Source: Chryseobacterium shigense
GTDB taxonomy: Bacteria > Bacteroidota > Bacteroidia > Flavobacteriales > Weeksellaceae
DNA length: 64,000 nt
NCBI RefSeq assembly: GCF_014207845.1
Contig: NZ_JACHLC010000001.1
Span: 558,001-622,000 of the forward strand
Reading direction: 5' to 3'
Positions 28,542 to 37,545 of this stretch are shown piece after piece. The notes under the pieces were generated by a model. It made no database searches. It saw only the letters and a program-made list of their open reading frames with translations, and had not been told where the DNA came from. The first letter of the stretch is position 1. Each line of letters begins with the position of its first letter. The position numbers and the translations under genes were made by a program.

Positions 28542-29609
28542 TTAAGGAAATCTGTAAACGATAGCATTGATGTTCATCCCGGCACCTACCGAAGTCATCA
28601 CAATGTTACCTTTATCCTTAAACGTTTGACCATCCATTTTTCCTTTAATTATTAAATCATACATGGTAGGAATGGTTGCTACAGAGGTATTTCCCAGGTT
28701 CTGGATCGTCATAGGGGAGATGGAATGATCGTAATCTTTCACATCATAAAGCTTGTGAAGTCTCTCAATCATCGCGTAATCCATTTTTGCATTGGCCTGG
28801 TGGATTAATATTTTGTCGATGTTTTCGATGGAAAGTCCGGCTTCTTCAATCGTTTCTTTAATGGCTACAGGGACATTTTTAAGCGCATACTCATAAATTT
28901 TTCTTCCCTGCATTCTTACAAACAAACGGGTTTGATCAGCATCTTTATTGATGGAAGGCCCGTTAGCCAGATAATTCAGTTCAGGTCCGTTATCACAGAT
29001 TGTATTGTGAGCGATGATTCCTACATTTTCATCATCAGTAGCCTTTACTACCACAGCACCCGCACCGTCTGCAAAAATCATTCTGTTTCTGTCGTACGGA
29101 TCTGTTACACGGCTTAATGTTTCTCCACCGATAACCAAAATTGTTTTTGCCGTTTTAGCTTTAATTAAATTGTCTGCCAGAATCATTGCTTCCACCCATC
29201 CCGGACAACCGAAAAGCATATCATAGGTTACACATTTTCTGTTTTTAATACCTAATTTATTCTTTACTCTTGCGGCCATAGTAGGCATGAAATCAGCATA
29301 TCCGTTTGCCGTAACTTCCCCAAAGTTGCTGGCATAAATGATGTAATCCAGTTCTTCGCCGTCTATTTTAGCGTTTTCAATAGCTATTTTAGCGGCCTCG
29401 TATCCGATCTGTGAGTTGGAAAGACCGTCTTCAATAAATCTTCTGTTTTCTATTTCAGTAATTTCTACAAACTTCGCGATAGTTTCTTCAGCAGGTTTTT
29501 CAATCTTAACTCCGTCTTCAGTGTAAAACTCAGAATCCATAAAATAATCTCTACCAATAACTCTGTTAGGAATATAGGATCCGGAACCAATAATGATCGT
29601 ATTCGGCAT
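28542..29609 (-). CDS. 3-oxoacyl-ACP synthase III family protein (FabH-like)
   Basis: 355 residues of the thiolase fold with the KAS III catalytic triad Cys135 (FGCPGWVEA), His270 (LIHQANAK) and Asn307 (NLGNTSVATIP). It is about 35 residues longer than E. coli FabH, mainly through an N-terminal insert (DSEFYTEDGVKIEKPAEETI). It condenses a primer acyl thioester with malonyl-ACP. The insert suggests a branch with different primer preference from housekeeping FabH. No other fatty acid or polyketide gene is adjacent, so its pathway is open. Confidence 0.85.
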   Translation of the reverse strand: MPNTIIIGSGSYIPNRVIGRDYFMDSEFYTEDGVKIEKPAEETIAKFVEITEIENRRFIEDGLSNSQIGYEAAKIAIENAKIDGEELDYIIYASNFGEVTANGYADFMPTMAARVKNKLGIKNRKCVTYDMLFGCPGWVEAMILADNLIKAKTAKTILVIGGETLSRVTDPYDRNRMIFADGAGAVVVKATDDENVGIIAHNTICDNGPELNYLANGPSINKDADQTRLFVRMQGRKIYEYALKNVPVAIKETIEEAGLSIENIDKILIHQANAKMDYAMIERLHKLYDVKDYDHSISPMTIQNLGNTSVATIPTMYDLIIKGKMDGQTFKDKGNIVMTSVGAGMNINAIVYRFP

Positions 29610-29636
29610 TCGTTTATATGATTTTTTTTAAAGATG

Positions 29637-29644
29637 CAAAGTTA
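29637..29644 (-). promoter_or_regulatory. Promoter -7 box of the FabH-like gene
   Basis: On the minus strand TAACTTTG fits TAnnTTTG, 27 bases upstream of the start codon and divergent from the box at 29682. Confidence 0.4.
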
Positions 29645-29681
29645 ATAATTAATATTAATAACGGAGAATTAAAAATATTAT

Positions 29682-29689
29682 TAAATTTG
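29682..29689 (+). promoter_or_regulatory. Promoter -7 box of the 29713-31803 operon
   Basis: TAAATTTG fits TAnnTTTG, 23 bases before ATG 29713. Confidence 0.45.
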
Positions 29690-29712
29690 CAAAAATTGTA
29701 CTTTACAATCGT

Positions 29713-30282
29713 ATGAAAAACAACTCGTCCTTAAAAGGCTTACTTATTGCAGCTGTGGTGTTTATCGTTGCCTTTGGGGTATACTTCTTTATTTTAGCCA
29801 AGAAAAATTATTTTGTAGTAGATAATCCCACTCCTAACACCTATTATTTTAAAATTAATAATGGTTCTGAGGGAATTATCTCTGCTGGGCAGTATGTTCA
29901 TGTGGATGTGAAACAAGGGAAAAATTCGATTAAGGTTTTTGACCAGCATAAGAAAATGCTGTATGATTCTGCGTTTGAAGTAAATAAAATACGCGGGCTG
30001 ATTAATATTGCCCATCAGGATTATTATATCAATGACCAATATTATGGATATAATCTAAAAAAAGATTCACTACTTTTGGCCCTTGACAAAGTTACCATAG
30101 ACGGAAAAGATTATTTCGGAGGAGCAAAGCATTTCAATAAGCTTTACACCGAAGATTTTTATTATAATGTGGATGAAGATTACGATAAGGTGATCAAAAA
30201 CATCCAGAAAGTGGAATCCAGATCAAAGATTTTCAGAAAGCAGGATTTCCTGAATTATTACAAAGAATATTACAAGTTTTAA
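29713..30282 (+). CDS. Single-pass membrane protein of unknown function
   Basis: 189 residues with one N-terminal hydrophobic segment (about 9-29) and a soluble, probably periplasmic domain rich in Tyr and Lys (VDNPTPNTYYFKINNGSEGIISAGQYVHVDVKQGKNSIKVFD...). I do not recognise a family. It starts an apparent operon with ubiE/menG (3-base gap) and porT, so a link to the cell envelope is possible but unproven. Confidence 0.7.
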   Translation: MKNNSSLKGLLIAAVVFIVAFGVYFFILAKKNYFVVDNPTPNTYYFKINNGSEGIISAGQYVHVDVKQGKNSIKVFDQHKKMLYDSAFEVNKIRGLINIAHQDYYINDQYYGYNLKKDSLLLALDKVTIDGKDYFGGAKHFNKLYTEDFYYNVDEDYDKVIKNIQKVESRSKIFRKQDFLNYYKEYYKF

Positions 30283-30285
30283 GTT

Positions 30286-31017
30286 TTGACAAAAGATATT
30301 ACCAAAGTTACTCCCTATAATTCCGAGGCTACCAAAAAAAGCCAGGTAGAGGATATGTTCGACAATATTGCACCGAAGTATGACCTTCTGAACCATGTTT
30401 TATCTATGAAAATTGATGTTCTGTGGAGAAATACATTGGTGAAAATGATGAAAAAAGACAATCCGCAGGAAGTGCTGGATGTGGCTACAGGAACGGGAGA
30501 TTTAGCAATTACCATTGAAAAAGGAACCGATGCAAAAGTAATTGGTTTAGATTTATCACAACAAATGCTGAATGTTGGCGTTATTAAAATAAAAAAACTT
30601 AAATTAGACGGCAAAATTTCCATGCAAAAAGGAGATGCGGAAAATTTACCTTTCGAGGACAATAGATTCGATGCTGTTTCCGTTGCATTTGGAGTGAGGA
30701 ATTTTGAAAACCTTACCAAAGGTTTGGCAGAATTAAGAAGAGTAGTTAAAGATAACAAGAGTGTTTATATACTGGAGTTTTCAAAGGTTGAGGGGTTCTT
30801 AGGACCATTTTATATGTTTTATTTCAAAAATATATTACCTGCCATTGGCAGACTGGTTTCCAAAGATAATAGGGCATATACATACCTTCCGGATTCTGTA
30901 AATGCTTTTCCTTTCGGGGAAAAGATGAAACAAATTCTTTTAGATACAGGATTTAAGAAAGTAGAATATAAAAAGCTAAGTTTAGGTATAGCTACAATTT
31001 ATAAAGCAACAAAGTAA
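30286..31017 (+). CDS. ubiE: Demethylmenaquinone methyltransferase
   Basis: A 243-residue class I methyltransferase that makes menaquinone from demethylmenaquinone with S-adenosylmethionine (also called MenG). Motif I is LDVATGTGDLAI; also present are FDNIAPKYDLLNHVLS and RVVKDNKSVYILEFSK. The start is a TTG at 30286: the next in-frame ATG lies inside the conserved FDNIAPKYD region and would remove the usual MTKDITKVTPYN start. It supplies the quinone used by the bd oxidase. Followed 3 bases later by porT. Confidence 0.93.
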   Translation: MTKDITKVTPYNSEATKKSQVEDMFDNIAPKYDLLNHVLSMKIDVLWRNTLVKMMKKDNPQEVLDVATGTGDLAITIEKGTDAKVIGLDLSQQMLNVGVIKIKKLKLDGKISMQKGDAENLPFEDNRFDAVSVAFGVRNFENLTKGLAELRRVVKDNKSVYILEFSKVEGFLGPFYMFYFKNILPAIGRLVSKDNRAYTYLPDSVNAFPFGEKMKQILLDTGFKKVEYKKLSLGIATIYKATK

Positions 31018-31020
31018 CCT

Positions 31021-31803
31021 ATGAATAAATTTCTATTAAGAGCACTGGTTTTAGCCTCAGTCAATATTGCCGTTTTTGCAGACGCACAATTCAGAACCCG
31101 AAACAGAATGGATAAGTTGGAAGACTTTGACGAGCAGAAATTCAGTTGGGGTTTTTATTTGAACGGCAACAGGCTAGACTACCGTATTGTCCTTCATCCA
31201 AGGTATGGTTCGGAGGGGAATCAGAATCTTGTTAAATCTAAAGAAAGCTACAGTTTCGGTGCAGGTTTGATCGCCAAATGGAGACTGAACGACTATCTGG
31301 ATTTAAGATTGGAACCAGGCTTGCAATTTGCTCAGAGGCAATTGATTTTTGATACCCAGTCTAATGACCAGTATGCGGCAGGAACATTAACGAACCCGCC
31401 TTTTACTCCAATTCCTTTGACTGATAAAGATAAAACAAGAGATATCAAATCCACGTTGGTAGACGTTCCTGTATTATTGGAGCTTCACGGTAACAGATGG
31501 TATAACTCCAGACCTTATATTGCGGCTGGTGTGAACTACATTGTGAACCTTCAGTCCAATTCAGATTCCGAGGATGATAACCTTCAGCAGGTTTTCAGAT
31601 CCACCACGCACAACTTTGCATGGTCGGCTGAAATGGGGATTCAGTTTTACTTTAATAAATTTAAGCTTACCCCTGCGATCAGAGGAACATTCTTCATGAA
31701 CAACGAGAAAGTGGCGGATAATGCAAATACACCTCCGTACTGGGCAACAGCAATGTCTACGCTTCAGACAAGAGCTGTAATGTTTGTTCTGAAATTCGAA
31801 TAA
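31021..31803 (+). CDS. porT: Type IX secretion outer-membrane protein PorT/SprT
   Basis: 260 residues with a signal peptide ending near ADAQ (residue 23) and a beta-barrel pattern of alternating hydrophobic strands to a C-terminal aromatic strand ending in F-E (MFVLKFE). The opening QFRTRNRMDKLEDFDEQKFSWGFYLNGN and the position directly after ubiE match PorT, known as SprT in Flavobacterium, a part of the type IX secretion and gliding machinery. No other type IX gene is in the window. The family call rests on these two points. Confidence 0.85.
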   Translation: MNKFLLRALVLASVNIAVFADAQFRTRNRMDKLEDFDEQKFSWGFYLNGNRLDYRIVLHPRYGSEGNQNLVKSKESYSFGAGLIAKWRLNDYLDLRLEPGLQFAQRQLIFDTQSNDQYAAGTLTNPPFTPIPLTDKDKTRDIKSTLVDVPVLLELHGNRWYNSRPYIAAGVNYIVNLQSNSDSEDDNLQQVFRSTTHNFAWSAEMGIQFYFNKFKLTPAIRGTFFMNNEKVADNANTPPYWATAMSTLQTRAVMFVLKFE

Positions 31804-31824
31804 GAAAATACAGCAATAAAATAT

Positions 31825-31856
31825 AAAAGGAGATGTTTATGCATCTCCTTTTTTCG
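31825..31856 (+). terminator. porT terminator
   Basis: AAAAGGAGATG / CATCTCCTTTT, eleven pairs with a 6-base loop and a T run. Confidence 0.85.
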
Positions 31857-31886
31857 TACTTAATCAAAATATAGGGACTTTTATTT

Positions 31887-31915
31887 TTGTTACTGTTATT
31901 ATTTTTTTACTTTTG
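31887..31915 (+). promoter_or_regulatory. Promoter of the coiled-coil/zapA operon
   Basis: TTG at 31887-31889 and TACTTTTG at 31908-31915, 18 bases apart; ATG at 31944. Confidence 0.5.
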
Positions 31916-31943
31916 CTATTAGTTAGAATATAGAAAACCTGAA

Positions 31944-32246
31944 ATGCTTCAAGATTTAGAAAATAATTTTTCAGAATTAGAGAAAAAGATTTTGCTTTTA
32001 CAAAAGAACTATAAAAATCTTACTGAAAGATTATCTGAATTAACTGTTGAGCATGAAGATCTGAAGAAGAAATATGATGAGGAAAGAAAAAGAAATCAGG
32101 TATTAGCAGAAGAACAGAAAAATATAAAACTTTATTCAGCAATATCAGGAAACCCTGAACACAACAGATTAATGAAAAACCATATCAACAGATTGGTTAA
32201 AGAAATTGATTTCTGTATTGCACAGCTTCAAAACAGTGGATTATAA
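31944..32246 (+). CDS. Small coiled-coil protein encoded with ZapA
   Basis: A 100-residue, almost wholly helical, charged protein with heptad-like Leu spacing (LENNFSELEKKILLLQKNYKNLTERLSELTVEHEDL). It looks like a ZapB-type coiled coil, although sequence identity to ZapB cannot be claimed. Its stop overlaps the zapA start by one base (TAATG), so the two are made together. A role with ZapA at the division ring is the simplest inference. Confidence 0.75.
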   Translation: MLQDLENNFSELEKKILLLQKNYKNLTERLSELTVEHEDLKKKYDEERKRNQVLAEEQKNIKLYSAISGNPEHNRLMKNHINRLVKEIDFCIAQLQNSGL

Positions 32247-32533
32247 TGGATGTAAGAAGAATAACCATCAACATTGCAGGAAGGGTATATCCGCTGAACG
32301 TACCGGCCGCAGAGGAAGAAACTCTGCGTAAAGTAGGAAAGCAGATTGAAAGTATGATTAAAGATTTTGAACAGAACTTCGATGTAAGAGACAAACAGGA
32401 TGCTTTGGCCATGTGTGCCCTGAAATTGGGAACCAATGCTGAAGTAGTTTCTCTGAACTACGAAAAAAATATAAATTCTACCAACGAAAGATTAGTGAAG
32501 ATTAATCAGTCGTTGAATGAAATTGGGAAATAG
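32246..32533 (+). CDS. zapA: Cell division protein ZapA
   Basis: 95 residues. The N-terminal beta part (RRITINIAGRVYPLNVPAAEEETLRKVGKQI) and the following helix fit ZapA, a small protein that bundles FtsZ filaments at mid-cell. Length is normal. It is coupled to a preceding coiled-coil gene and followed by the 6S RNA, a neighbourhood that also occurs for zapA in proteobacteria. Confidence 0.88.
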   Translation: MDVRRITINIAGRVYPLNVPAAEEETLRKVGKQIESMIKDFEQNFDVRDKQDALAMCALKLGTNAEVVSLNYEKNINSTNERLVKINQSLNEIGK

Positions 32534-32552
32534 ATTTTTTTCCCATCAAGAC

Positions 32553-32722
32553 TGCCTACAATAATTCTAACACATTTAAGGTAAACTCAACGCTAAACAA
32601 TTACCGAGCAAATGTCCGCTGAATGGCGTGCCGGATTTCCGGATTACAGACAGTGGAAATCAGTTCAAATCGTGTTGATTAGGAGTTTACTCTCAATCCC
32701 TGAATTGTTGTAGGTTTTTTTT
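32553..32722 (+). ncRNA. ssrS: 6S RNA (flavobacterial 6S type)
   Basis: The spacer between zapA and rny folds into one long hairpin. Closing stem CCTACAATAATTC (32555-32567) pairs with GAATTGTTGTAGG (32702-32714); an inner stem GGTAAACTC (32580-32588) pairs with GAGTTTACT (32683-32691). A large internal open region lies between, and eight T residues follow. This shape, mimicking an open promoter, and the zapA neighbourhood are those of 6S RNA, which binds the housekeeping RNA polymerase in stationary phase. The exact 5' end is an estimate. Confidence 0.82.
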
Positions 32723-32762
32723 ATTTAGATAAGTGTAAGACAATTAAAACTCGATATATATT

Positions 32763-34331
32763 ATGACAACAGCCATTATAGTAGGCGTTATTTGTTTGTT
32801 TATAGGGGCAGTGGTAGGAATTCTTTTCTCCAGAAGCTCTTTAAATACAAAAGCAAAATTTATTGTAGACGATGCAAAGAAAAATGCCGAAAACCTTATA
32901 GAAAAAGCAAATGTTCAAGCAGAATCCATAAAGAAAGAAAAAAATCTGCAGGCCAAAGAAAAGTTTTTGGAACTGAAATCACAGCATGATGCGGATATCC
33001 AATCCCGTGAAAAGAAAATGCAGGAGGTTGAAAAAAGAATTAAAGACAAGGAACATAAGCTTAATGACGAGCTTAGCAAGACCGGAAAACTTGAAAAGGA
33101 CCTTGACAAGCAGATTGCAGACTATGCCAAGAAAAACGAAATCCTGGAAAGAAAGCAGCAGGAACTGGAGGTAGCCACTACCAAAAAAGTGGAAATCCTT
33201 GAAAAAATTGCCAATTATACAGCAGAAGAAGCTAAAGCAGAATTGGTGGAAACCATGAAAGCAGAAGCGAAAACAAGAGCCCAGGCACACGTTCAGGGAA
33301 TTATGGAAGAAGCACAGCTGAATGCTAAGAACGAAGCAAGAAAAATTGTTATCCAGACCATCCAGAGAATCGGAACAGAACAGGCAATAGAAAACTCAGT
33401 ATCAGTTTTCAACATTGAATCTGATGAGGTAAAAGGAAGAATTATCGGTAGAGAAGGTAGAAACATCAGAGCTTTAGAAGCAGTAACAGGAGTAGAAATT
33501 ATTGTTGATGATACCCCGGAAGCGATCCTTCTTTCATGCTTTGACCCGGTGAGAAGAGAAATTGCAAGATTATCCCTTCACAGATTGGTAACGGACGGAA
33601 GAATCCACCCGGCAAGAATCGAAGAAGTAGTAGAAAAGACAAGAAAACAGATTGAAGAAGAGATCATTGAAGTAGGAAAAAGAACAATCATCGATCTTGG
33701 AATCCACGGATTACACCCGGAACTGATCAAGATTGTAGGTAGAATGAAATACCGTTCTTCTTACGGACAGAACCTTTTACAACACTCAAGAGAAGTGGCA
33801 AACATTGCTGCAACTATGGCTGCCGAATTAGGTTTAAATGTAAAACTGGCAAAAAGAGCAGGTCTTTTACATGATATAGGTAAAGTGCCTGAGCAGGAAT
33901 CTGAACTTCCTCACGCTTTATTGGGAATGCAGTGGGCTGAAAAATATGGTGAAAATGCAGAAGTTGTTAATGCAATCGGAGCTCACCACGACGAAATTGA
34001 AATGAAATCATTATTATCACCAATCATTCAGGTTGCCGATGCTATTTCAGGAGCAAGACCGGGAGCAAGAAGACAGGTATTGGAATCTTATATCCAGAGA
34101 CTGAAAGATCTTGAATCTGCGGCATTAAGCTTCGATGGTGTATCAAGTGCATACGCGATCCAGGCCGGTAGAGAACTGAGAGTAATGGTAGAAAGCGGAA
34201 AAGTAAATGATGAAGTGGCCAACCAGTTATCTTATGACATCTCTGAAAAGATCCAGAATGAACTGACTTATCCTGGACAGGTAAAAGTAACGGTAATCAG
34301 AGAAACAAGAGCTGTGAATATTGCAAGATAA
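32763..34331 (+). CDS. rny: Ribonuclease Y
   Basis: 522 residues: an N-terminal membrane anchor (about 3-23), a long charged coiled coil (about 25-170), a KH RNA-binding domain ([21 protein letters not shown]) and an HD metal-dependent nuclease domain ([10 protein letters not shown] and [15 protein letters not shown]). It is an endoribonuclease that starts mRNA decay at the membrane. Length and order are standard. Preceded by the 6S RNA terminator. Confidence 0.96.
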   Translation: MTTAIIVGVICLFIGAVVGILFSRSSLNTKAKFIVDDAKKNAENLIEKANVQAESIKKEKNLQAKEKFLELKSQHDADIQSREKKMQEVEKRIKDKEHKLNDELSKTGKLEKDLDKQIADYAKKNEILERKQQELEVATTKKVEILEKIANYTAEEAKAELVETMKAEAKTRAQAHVQGIMEEAQLNAKNEARKIVIQTIQRIGTEQAIENSVSVFNIESDEVKGRIIGREGRNIRALEAVTGVEIIVDDTPEAILLSCFDPVRREIARLSLHRLVTDGRIHPARIEEVVEKTRKQIEEEIIEVGKRTIIDLGIHGLHPELIKIVGRMKYRSSYGQNLLQHSREVANIAATMAAELGLNVKLAKRAGLLHDIGKVPEQESELPHALLGMQWAEKYGENAEVVNAIGAHHDEIEMKSLLSPIIQVADAISGARPGARRQVLESYIQRLKDLESAALSFDGVSSAYAIQAGRELRVMVESGKVNDEVANQLSYDISEKIQNELTYPGQVKVTVIRETRAVNIAR

Positions 34332-34352
34332 TAACAGGTAAAGATATTTTAT

Positions 34353-34386
34353 AAAAACCTTTCAAGAGATTGAAAGGTTTTTTATT
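34353..34386 (+). terminator. rny terminator
   Basis: AAAACCTTTCA / TGAAAGGTTTT stem with a 6-base loop, then a T run. Confidence 0.82.
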
Positions 34387-34403
34387 TTTATCAAAACTTA
34401 AAA

Positions 34404-35645
34404 ATGCAAGAACTGTCCCTGTCTTCAAAACTGAAGTACATTTTTTCAATCCCCGTTGTCATTTCAGCCCTGGGCTATTTCGTAGATATCTATGATCTTC
34501 TTTTATTCGGTATTGTAAGAATTCCCAGTTTAAAAGCTTTAGGTCTGAATCCGGATGCTGACGGAACCTTTATCCTGAACTGTCAGATGGTCGGGCTTTT
34601 GATCGGTGGGGTTTTCTGGGGAATCTTTGGAGACAAAAAAGGAAGGCTGTCTGTACTTTTCGGTTCCATTCTGGTATATTCATTAGCTAATATTGCCTGT
34701 GGATTTTTACCCTATTTTCCCAAAGAGCATTTGGTGTATCAGTATGCAGGTTTGAGGTTCATTGCTGGAATAGGACTGGCCGGGGAGCTTGGAGCCGGAA
34801 TTACCCTCGTTTCTGAAAGCCTGCCAAAGAATCTGAGAGCAATCGGGACTTCTGTGGTAGCCGGTTTCGGATTAATGGGTGCAGTAGTGGCACAGCTCAC
34901 GGTAGAACTGGCCGGAGGATGGAATATTTCATACATCATTGGCGGAATTATGGGAATCATGCTGCTGATTCTCAGAGTAAGCGTTTCAGAATCCGGTATT
35001 TATAAGAATATTGAACATAAAAGTGTTTCCAAAGGGAATTTTCTTTCCTTTTTTACCAATAAAGAACGATTGGTCAGATATCTTAAATGTATAGCCGTAG
35101 GGCTGCCTACCTGGTATTGTATAGGGATTCTGGCGGTTTTGGCTAACCAGTTTGCCCCGGAACTGAAGATAAAGGATATAAGTCCCGGAAAAGCTATTAT
35201 GTGGGCTTATATAGGCATTTCTGTAGGTGACCTGATGAGCGGTTTCATTTCTCATGCATTGAAATCCCGTAAAATGGCCATCTTTTATATGTTGCTGTTC
35301 ACCATAATAGGAGTGGCAATTATGCTGTTCGGAAATACCAATACCGAGACAAAATATTATATCTTCTGTGTCTGGCTTGGATTAGGAACGGGCTATTGGG
35401 CAATGTTTGTAACACTTGCGGCAGAGCAGTTTGGTACCAATATCAGAAATACGGCAACCACAACAGTTCCCAATATGGTAAGAGGCCTGGTACCTGTAAT
35501 GATCCTGGCATTTGATCTGTTAAAAAATAATTTCACAGTCATTATCAGTGCTGCAGTGGTAGGAGTGGTTGTATTCGGACTGGCTTTTTATTCAGCGCTC
35601 ACCATCTCTGAAACCCACAACAAAGATCTTGAATTTACAGAATAA
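34404..35645 (+). CDS. MFS transporter
   Basis: 413 residues with about twelve hydrophobic segments and the major-facilitator loop 2-3 motif GIFGDKKGRLSVL near residue 74, plus RFIAGIGLAGELGAGITLVSE in the fourth helix region. This pattern fits the metabolite/proton symporter branch that includes sugar and organic acid transporters. The substrate cannot be named. Monocistronic, between the rny terminator and the double-glycine peptide genes. Confidence 0.82.
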   Translation: MQELSLSSKLKYIFSIPVVISALGYFVDIYDLLLFGIVRIPSLKALGLNPDADGTFILNCQMVGLLIGGVFWGIFGDKKGRLSVLFGSILVYSLANIACGFLPYFPKEHLVYQYAGLRFIAGIGLAGELGAGITLVSESLPKNLRAIGTSVVAGFGLMGAVVAQLTVELAGGWNISYIIGGIMGIMLLILRVSVSESGIYKNIEHKSVSKGNFLSFFTNKERLVRYLKCIAVGLPTWYCIGILAVLANQFAPELKIKDISPGKAIMWAYIGISVGDLMSGFISHALKSRKMAIFYMLLFTIIGVAIMLFGNTNTETKYYIFCVWLGLGTGYWAMFVTLAAEQFGTNIRNTATTTVPNMVRGLVPVMILAFDLLKNNFTVIISAAVVGVVVFGLAFYSALTISETHNKDLEFTE

Positions 35646-35734
35646 TATGGTTCTGTCAGGGATTAAGTGTTATGTATATGCAATTAAATGAGTGAATTAA
35701 CATTTTATTGTGCTTTAAATAATAATTATTTGTT

Positions 35735-35742
35735 TACTTTTG
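35735..35742 (+). promoter_or_regulatory. Promoter -7 box of the first double-glycine peptide
   Basis: TACTTTTG inside ATTTGTTTACTTTTGAAGA, 47 bases before ATG 35789. The surrounding bases resemble those before the second peptide gene. Confidence 0.45.
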
Positions 35743-35788
35743 AAGATAACCGATCTAATTCTATTGTTTAATTAAAAATCAAAACATC

Positions 35789-35974
35789 ATGTCACAGGAA
35801 ATTTTTAAAAACGCGAAAAAGCTAAAAAAGGACGATCTTAAAAACATTGTAGGAGGTATTGGCGGAGTAACAACCCCGGATCTTTCAAAATGCGGATGCA
35901 GCTGTACAGGAGCTGTAACAGGTCCGTCATATTGTGTAAAATATAAAAAATGCCTGCAGGTAATAACCTGTTAA
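35789..35974 (+). CDS. Cys-rich double-glycine leader peptide (bacteriocin-like), copy 1
   Basis: 61 residues. A helical, basic leader (MSQEIFKNAKKLKKDDLKNI) ends in VGG (residues 21-23), the usual cut site for C39-type peptidase exporters. The core has six Cys (35, 37, 39, 49, 55, 61) and shares CGCSC-GAVTGP-YCV with the gene at 36319, with identical Cys spacing. It is probably exported and disulphide-linked or modified. No exporter, modification enzyme or immunity gene is next to it. Confidence 0.75.
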   Translation: MSQEIFKNAKKLKKDDLKNIVGGIGGVTTPDLSKCGCSCTGAVTGPSYCVKYKKCLQVITC

Positions 35975-35994
35975 CAGAAAACATTTCATGTAAT

Positions 35995-36029
35995 AAAACC
36001 TTTCGGGAAATCGGAAGGTTTTATTTTTA
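35995..36029 (+). terminator. Terminator of peptide copy 1
   Basis: AAAACCTTTC / GGAAGGTTTT stem (one T-G pair), 8-base loop, then a T-rich tail. Confidence 0.75.
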
Positions 36030-36261
36030 TAAAAGGCAAAAAATTTAAAATAGGTTAAAAAAATTTCAACCATTACAATAAATATTGAGACTTAATTTTT
36101 GTGGATCAAGGCTGGTGGTAACGATCTTTTAATAGCGAAATTGTATAGCTGTTTAATAAATGATGAAATATAATATTATGTTTATAGTGTAATAAATACA
36201 ATGATATCAATATATTGTTGAAATTTTAATTAAATTATATTGCAAATAATTAATATTTGTT

Positions 36262-36269
36262 TAACTTTG
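36262..36269 (+). promoter_or_regulatory. Promoter -7 box of the second double-glycine peptide
   Basis: TAACTTTG inside TATTTGTTTAACTTTGAAAA, 49 bases before ATG 36319, resembling the promoter of copy 1. Confidence 0.45.
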
Positions 36270-36318
36270 AAAAGTAACAAAACTATATTGTTTAATCTCA
36301 AACCAATCACGTAACATT

Positions 36319-36498
36319 ATGAAAAATGCAAAAAAATTAAGAAAAGCAGATCTGAAGAACATTATCGGAGGAATCAGTGGCAAACCTGATTTATCACTTT
36401 GCGGATGCAGCTGTTCAGGAGCTGTAACCGGACCTTGGTACTGTGTTCAGTATATTGCCTGTACACAGGGATATAACTGTGACCAGTCTGCAATTTAA
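36319..36498 (+). CDS. Cys-rich double-glycine leader peptide (bacteriocin-like), copy 2
   Basis: 59 residues beginning MKNAKKLRKADLKNIIGG, a near copy of the leader of copy 1, with the cut site after IGG (16-18). Core Cys at 28, 30, 32, 42, 48 and 54, the same 2-2-10-6-6 spacing as copy 1. CGCSC and SGAVTGPWYCV are shared, and the C-terminal tail is five residues longer. It has its own promoter and terminator, so it arose by tandem duplication of a whole unit. Confidence 0.75.
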   Translation: MKNAKKLRKADLKNIIGGISGKPDLSLCGCSCSGAVTGPWYCVQYIACTQGYNCDQSAI

Positions 36499-36532
36499 GC
36501 CAGAAAACATTTCCACATTTAATACGCAGAAG

Positions 36533-36558
36533 CCTTTTGGACCTTCCAAAAGGTTTTT
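36533..36558 (+). terminator. Terminator of peptide copy 2
   Basis: CCTTTTGGA / TCCAAAAGG, nine pairs with loop CCT, then five T residues. The convergent exporter gene ends just beyond it at 36565. Confidence 0.8.
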
Positions 36559-36564
36559 GCCGTT

Positions 36565-37539
36565 TTAACCCACGATATAAAGTAAACTTCCCACGCTTAT
36601 GGCAACCCATAAAATAACAGCTGCAGCCAATGGCTTGATGCCTATTGTTTTTAAAGCCTTTACTGAAAGGGTAGACCCGATAAAGAACAAAGTAAGGTTT
36701 AACCCTGATTTGGCAAGAGCAGTTACAGGACCGCTGAAATGATCAAAAACCGGAAAATACGTATTCAGCACTATGGCAAGGATGAACCACCCGATGAACC
36801 ACGGAATTTTTATTTTCGATTCTTTATTTTTAAAGATAAACATCGTAATCACAGAAACCGGAATGATCCATAAAGCACGGGCCAGCTTCACTGTTGTTGC
36901 TATTTTTAAAGCTTCATCCCCATATTTACCGGCTGCACCTACCACAGAACTGGTATCATGAATTCCTACAGCACACCAAAGCCCGAACTGTTCCTGGGAA
37001 AGTTGTAATAAATGCCCAATTGCCGGATATACAAATAACGCAATAGAATTCAGGGTAAAAATAATGGCAAGCCCTAAAGAAATTTCCTTTGTACCCGGTT
37101 TTATAATGGGAGAGACGGCTGCAATGGCACTTCCTCCGCAAATGGCAGTTCCCACAGAAAGAAGATAAGATAGTTTTTTCTCAAGCTTAAATACTTTTCC
37201 CAATACACTCCCCAGAATCATCACAGTTAAAATACTTACAACCGTTAAAAAAAAACCTGTTTTTCCTGCCTCGAAAGCTTCATCCAGCTTAAGCCCGAAA
37301 CCCAGGCCTACAATGGAAATCTGAAGAAGCAGATGAATGTATTGATGAAGATGCTTTTCAAACGGATTTCCGGTAAAAACAGCTAAAGCAAAGCCCAATG
37401 CTAAGGCAATAGGAGAAGACACAATTGGTGTGAGACAAAGTACCGCCAGGGCAATAAAAATAATTTTTAATAAAACTTTATTCTGAATATAATGCTGCAT
37501 CCTGTAGAATTTTTGAATTGATGGTTCAAAATTCCACAA
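36565..37539 (-). CDS. YeiH/UPF0324-type putative sulfate exporter
   Basis: 324 residues with about nine or ten hydrophobic segments. The family blocks GLGFGLKLDEA, VGTAICGGSAIAAVSPII, WCAVGIHDTSSVVGAA and SGLNLTLFFIGS are clear. Members are annotated as putative sulfate exporters, on thin experimental evidence. It lies directly downstream of a LysR regulator on the same strand, as YeiH does near YeiE/CysL-type regulators, and an 11-base inverted repeat sits just before its start. Confidence 0.82.
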   Translation of the reverse strand: MWNFEPSIQKFYRMQHYIQNKVLLKIIFIALAVLCLTPIVSSPIALALGFALAVFTGNPFEKHLHQYIHLLLQISIVGLGFGLKLDEAFEAGKTGFFLTVVSILTVMILGSVLGKVFKLEKKLSYLLSVGTAICGGSAIAAVSPIIKPGTKEISLGLAIIFTLNSIALFVYPAIGHLLQLSQEQFGLWCAVGIHDTSSVVGAAGKYGDEALKIATTVKLARALWIIPVSVITMFIFKNKESKIKIPWFIGWFILAIVLNTYFPVFDHFSGPVTALAKSGLNLTLFFIGSTLSVKALKTIGIKPLAAAVILWVAISVGSLLYIVG

Positions 37540-37545
37540 ATTATT

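Noticed and set aside
36319..36498. Long antisense frame across the second peptide gene (36374-36610, minus)
   Set aside because: It overlaps the peptide gene, its terminator and the exporter 3' end, and has no recognisable sequence.
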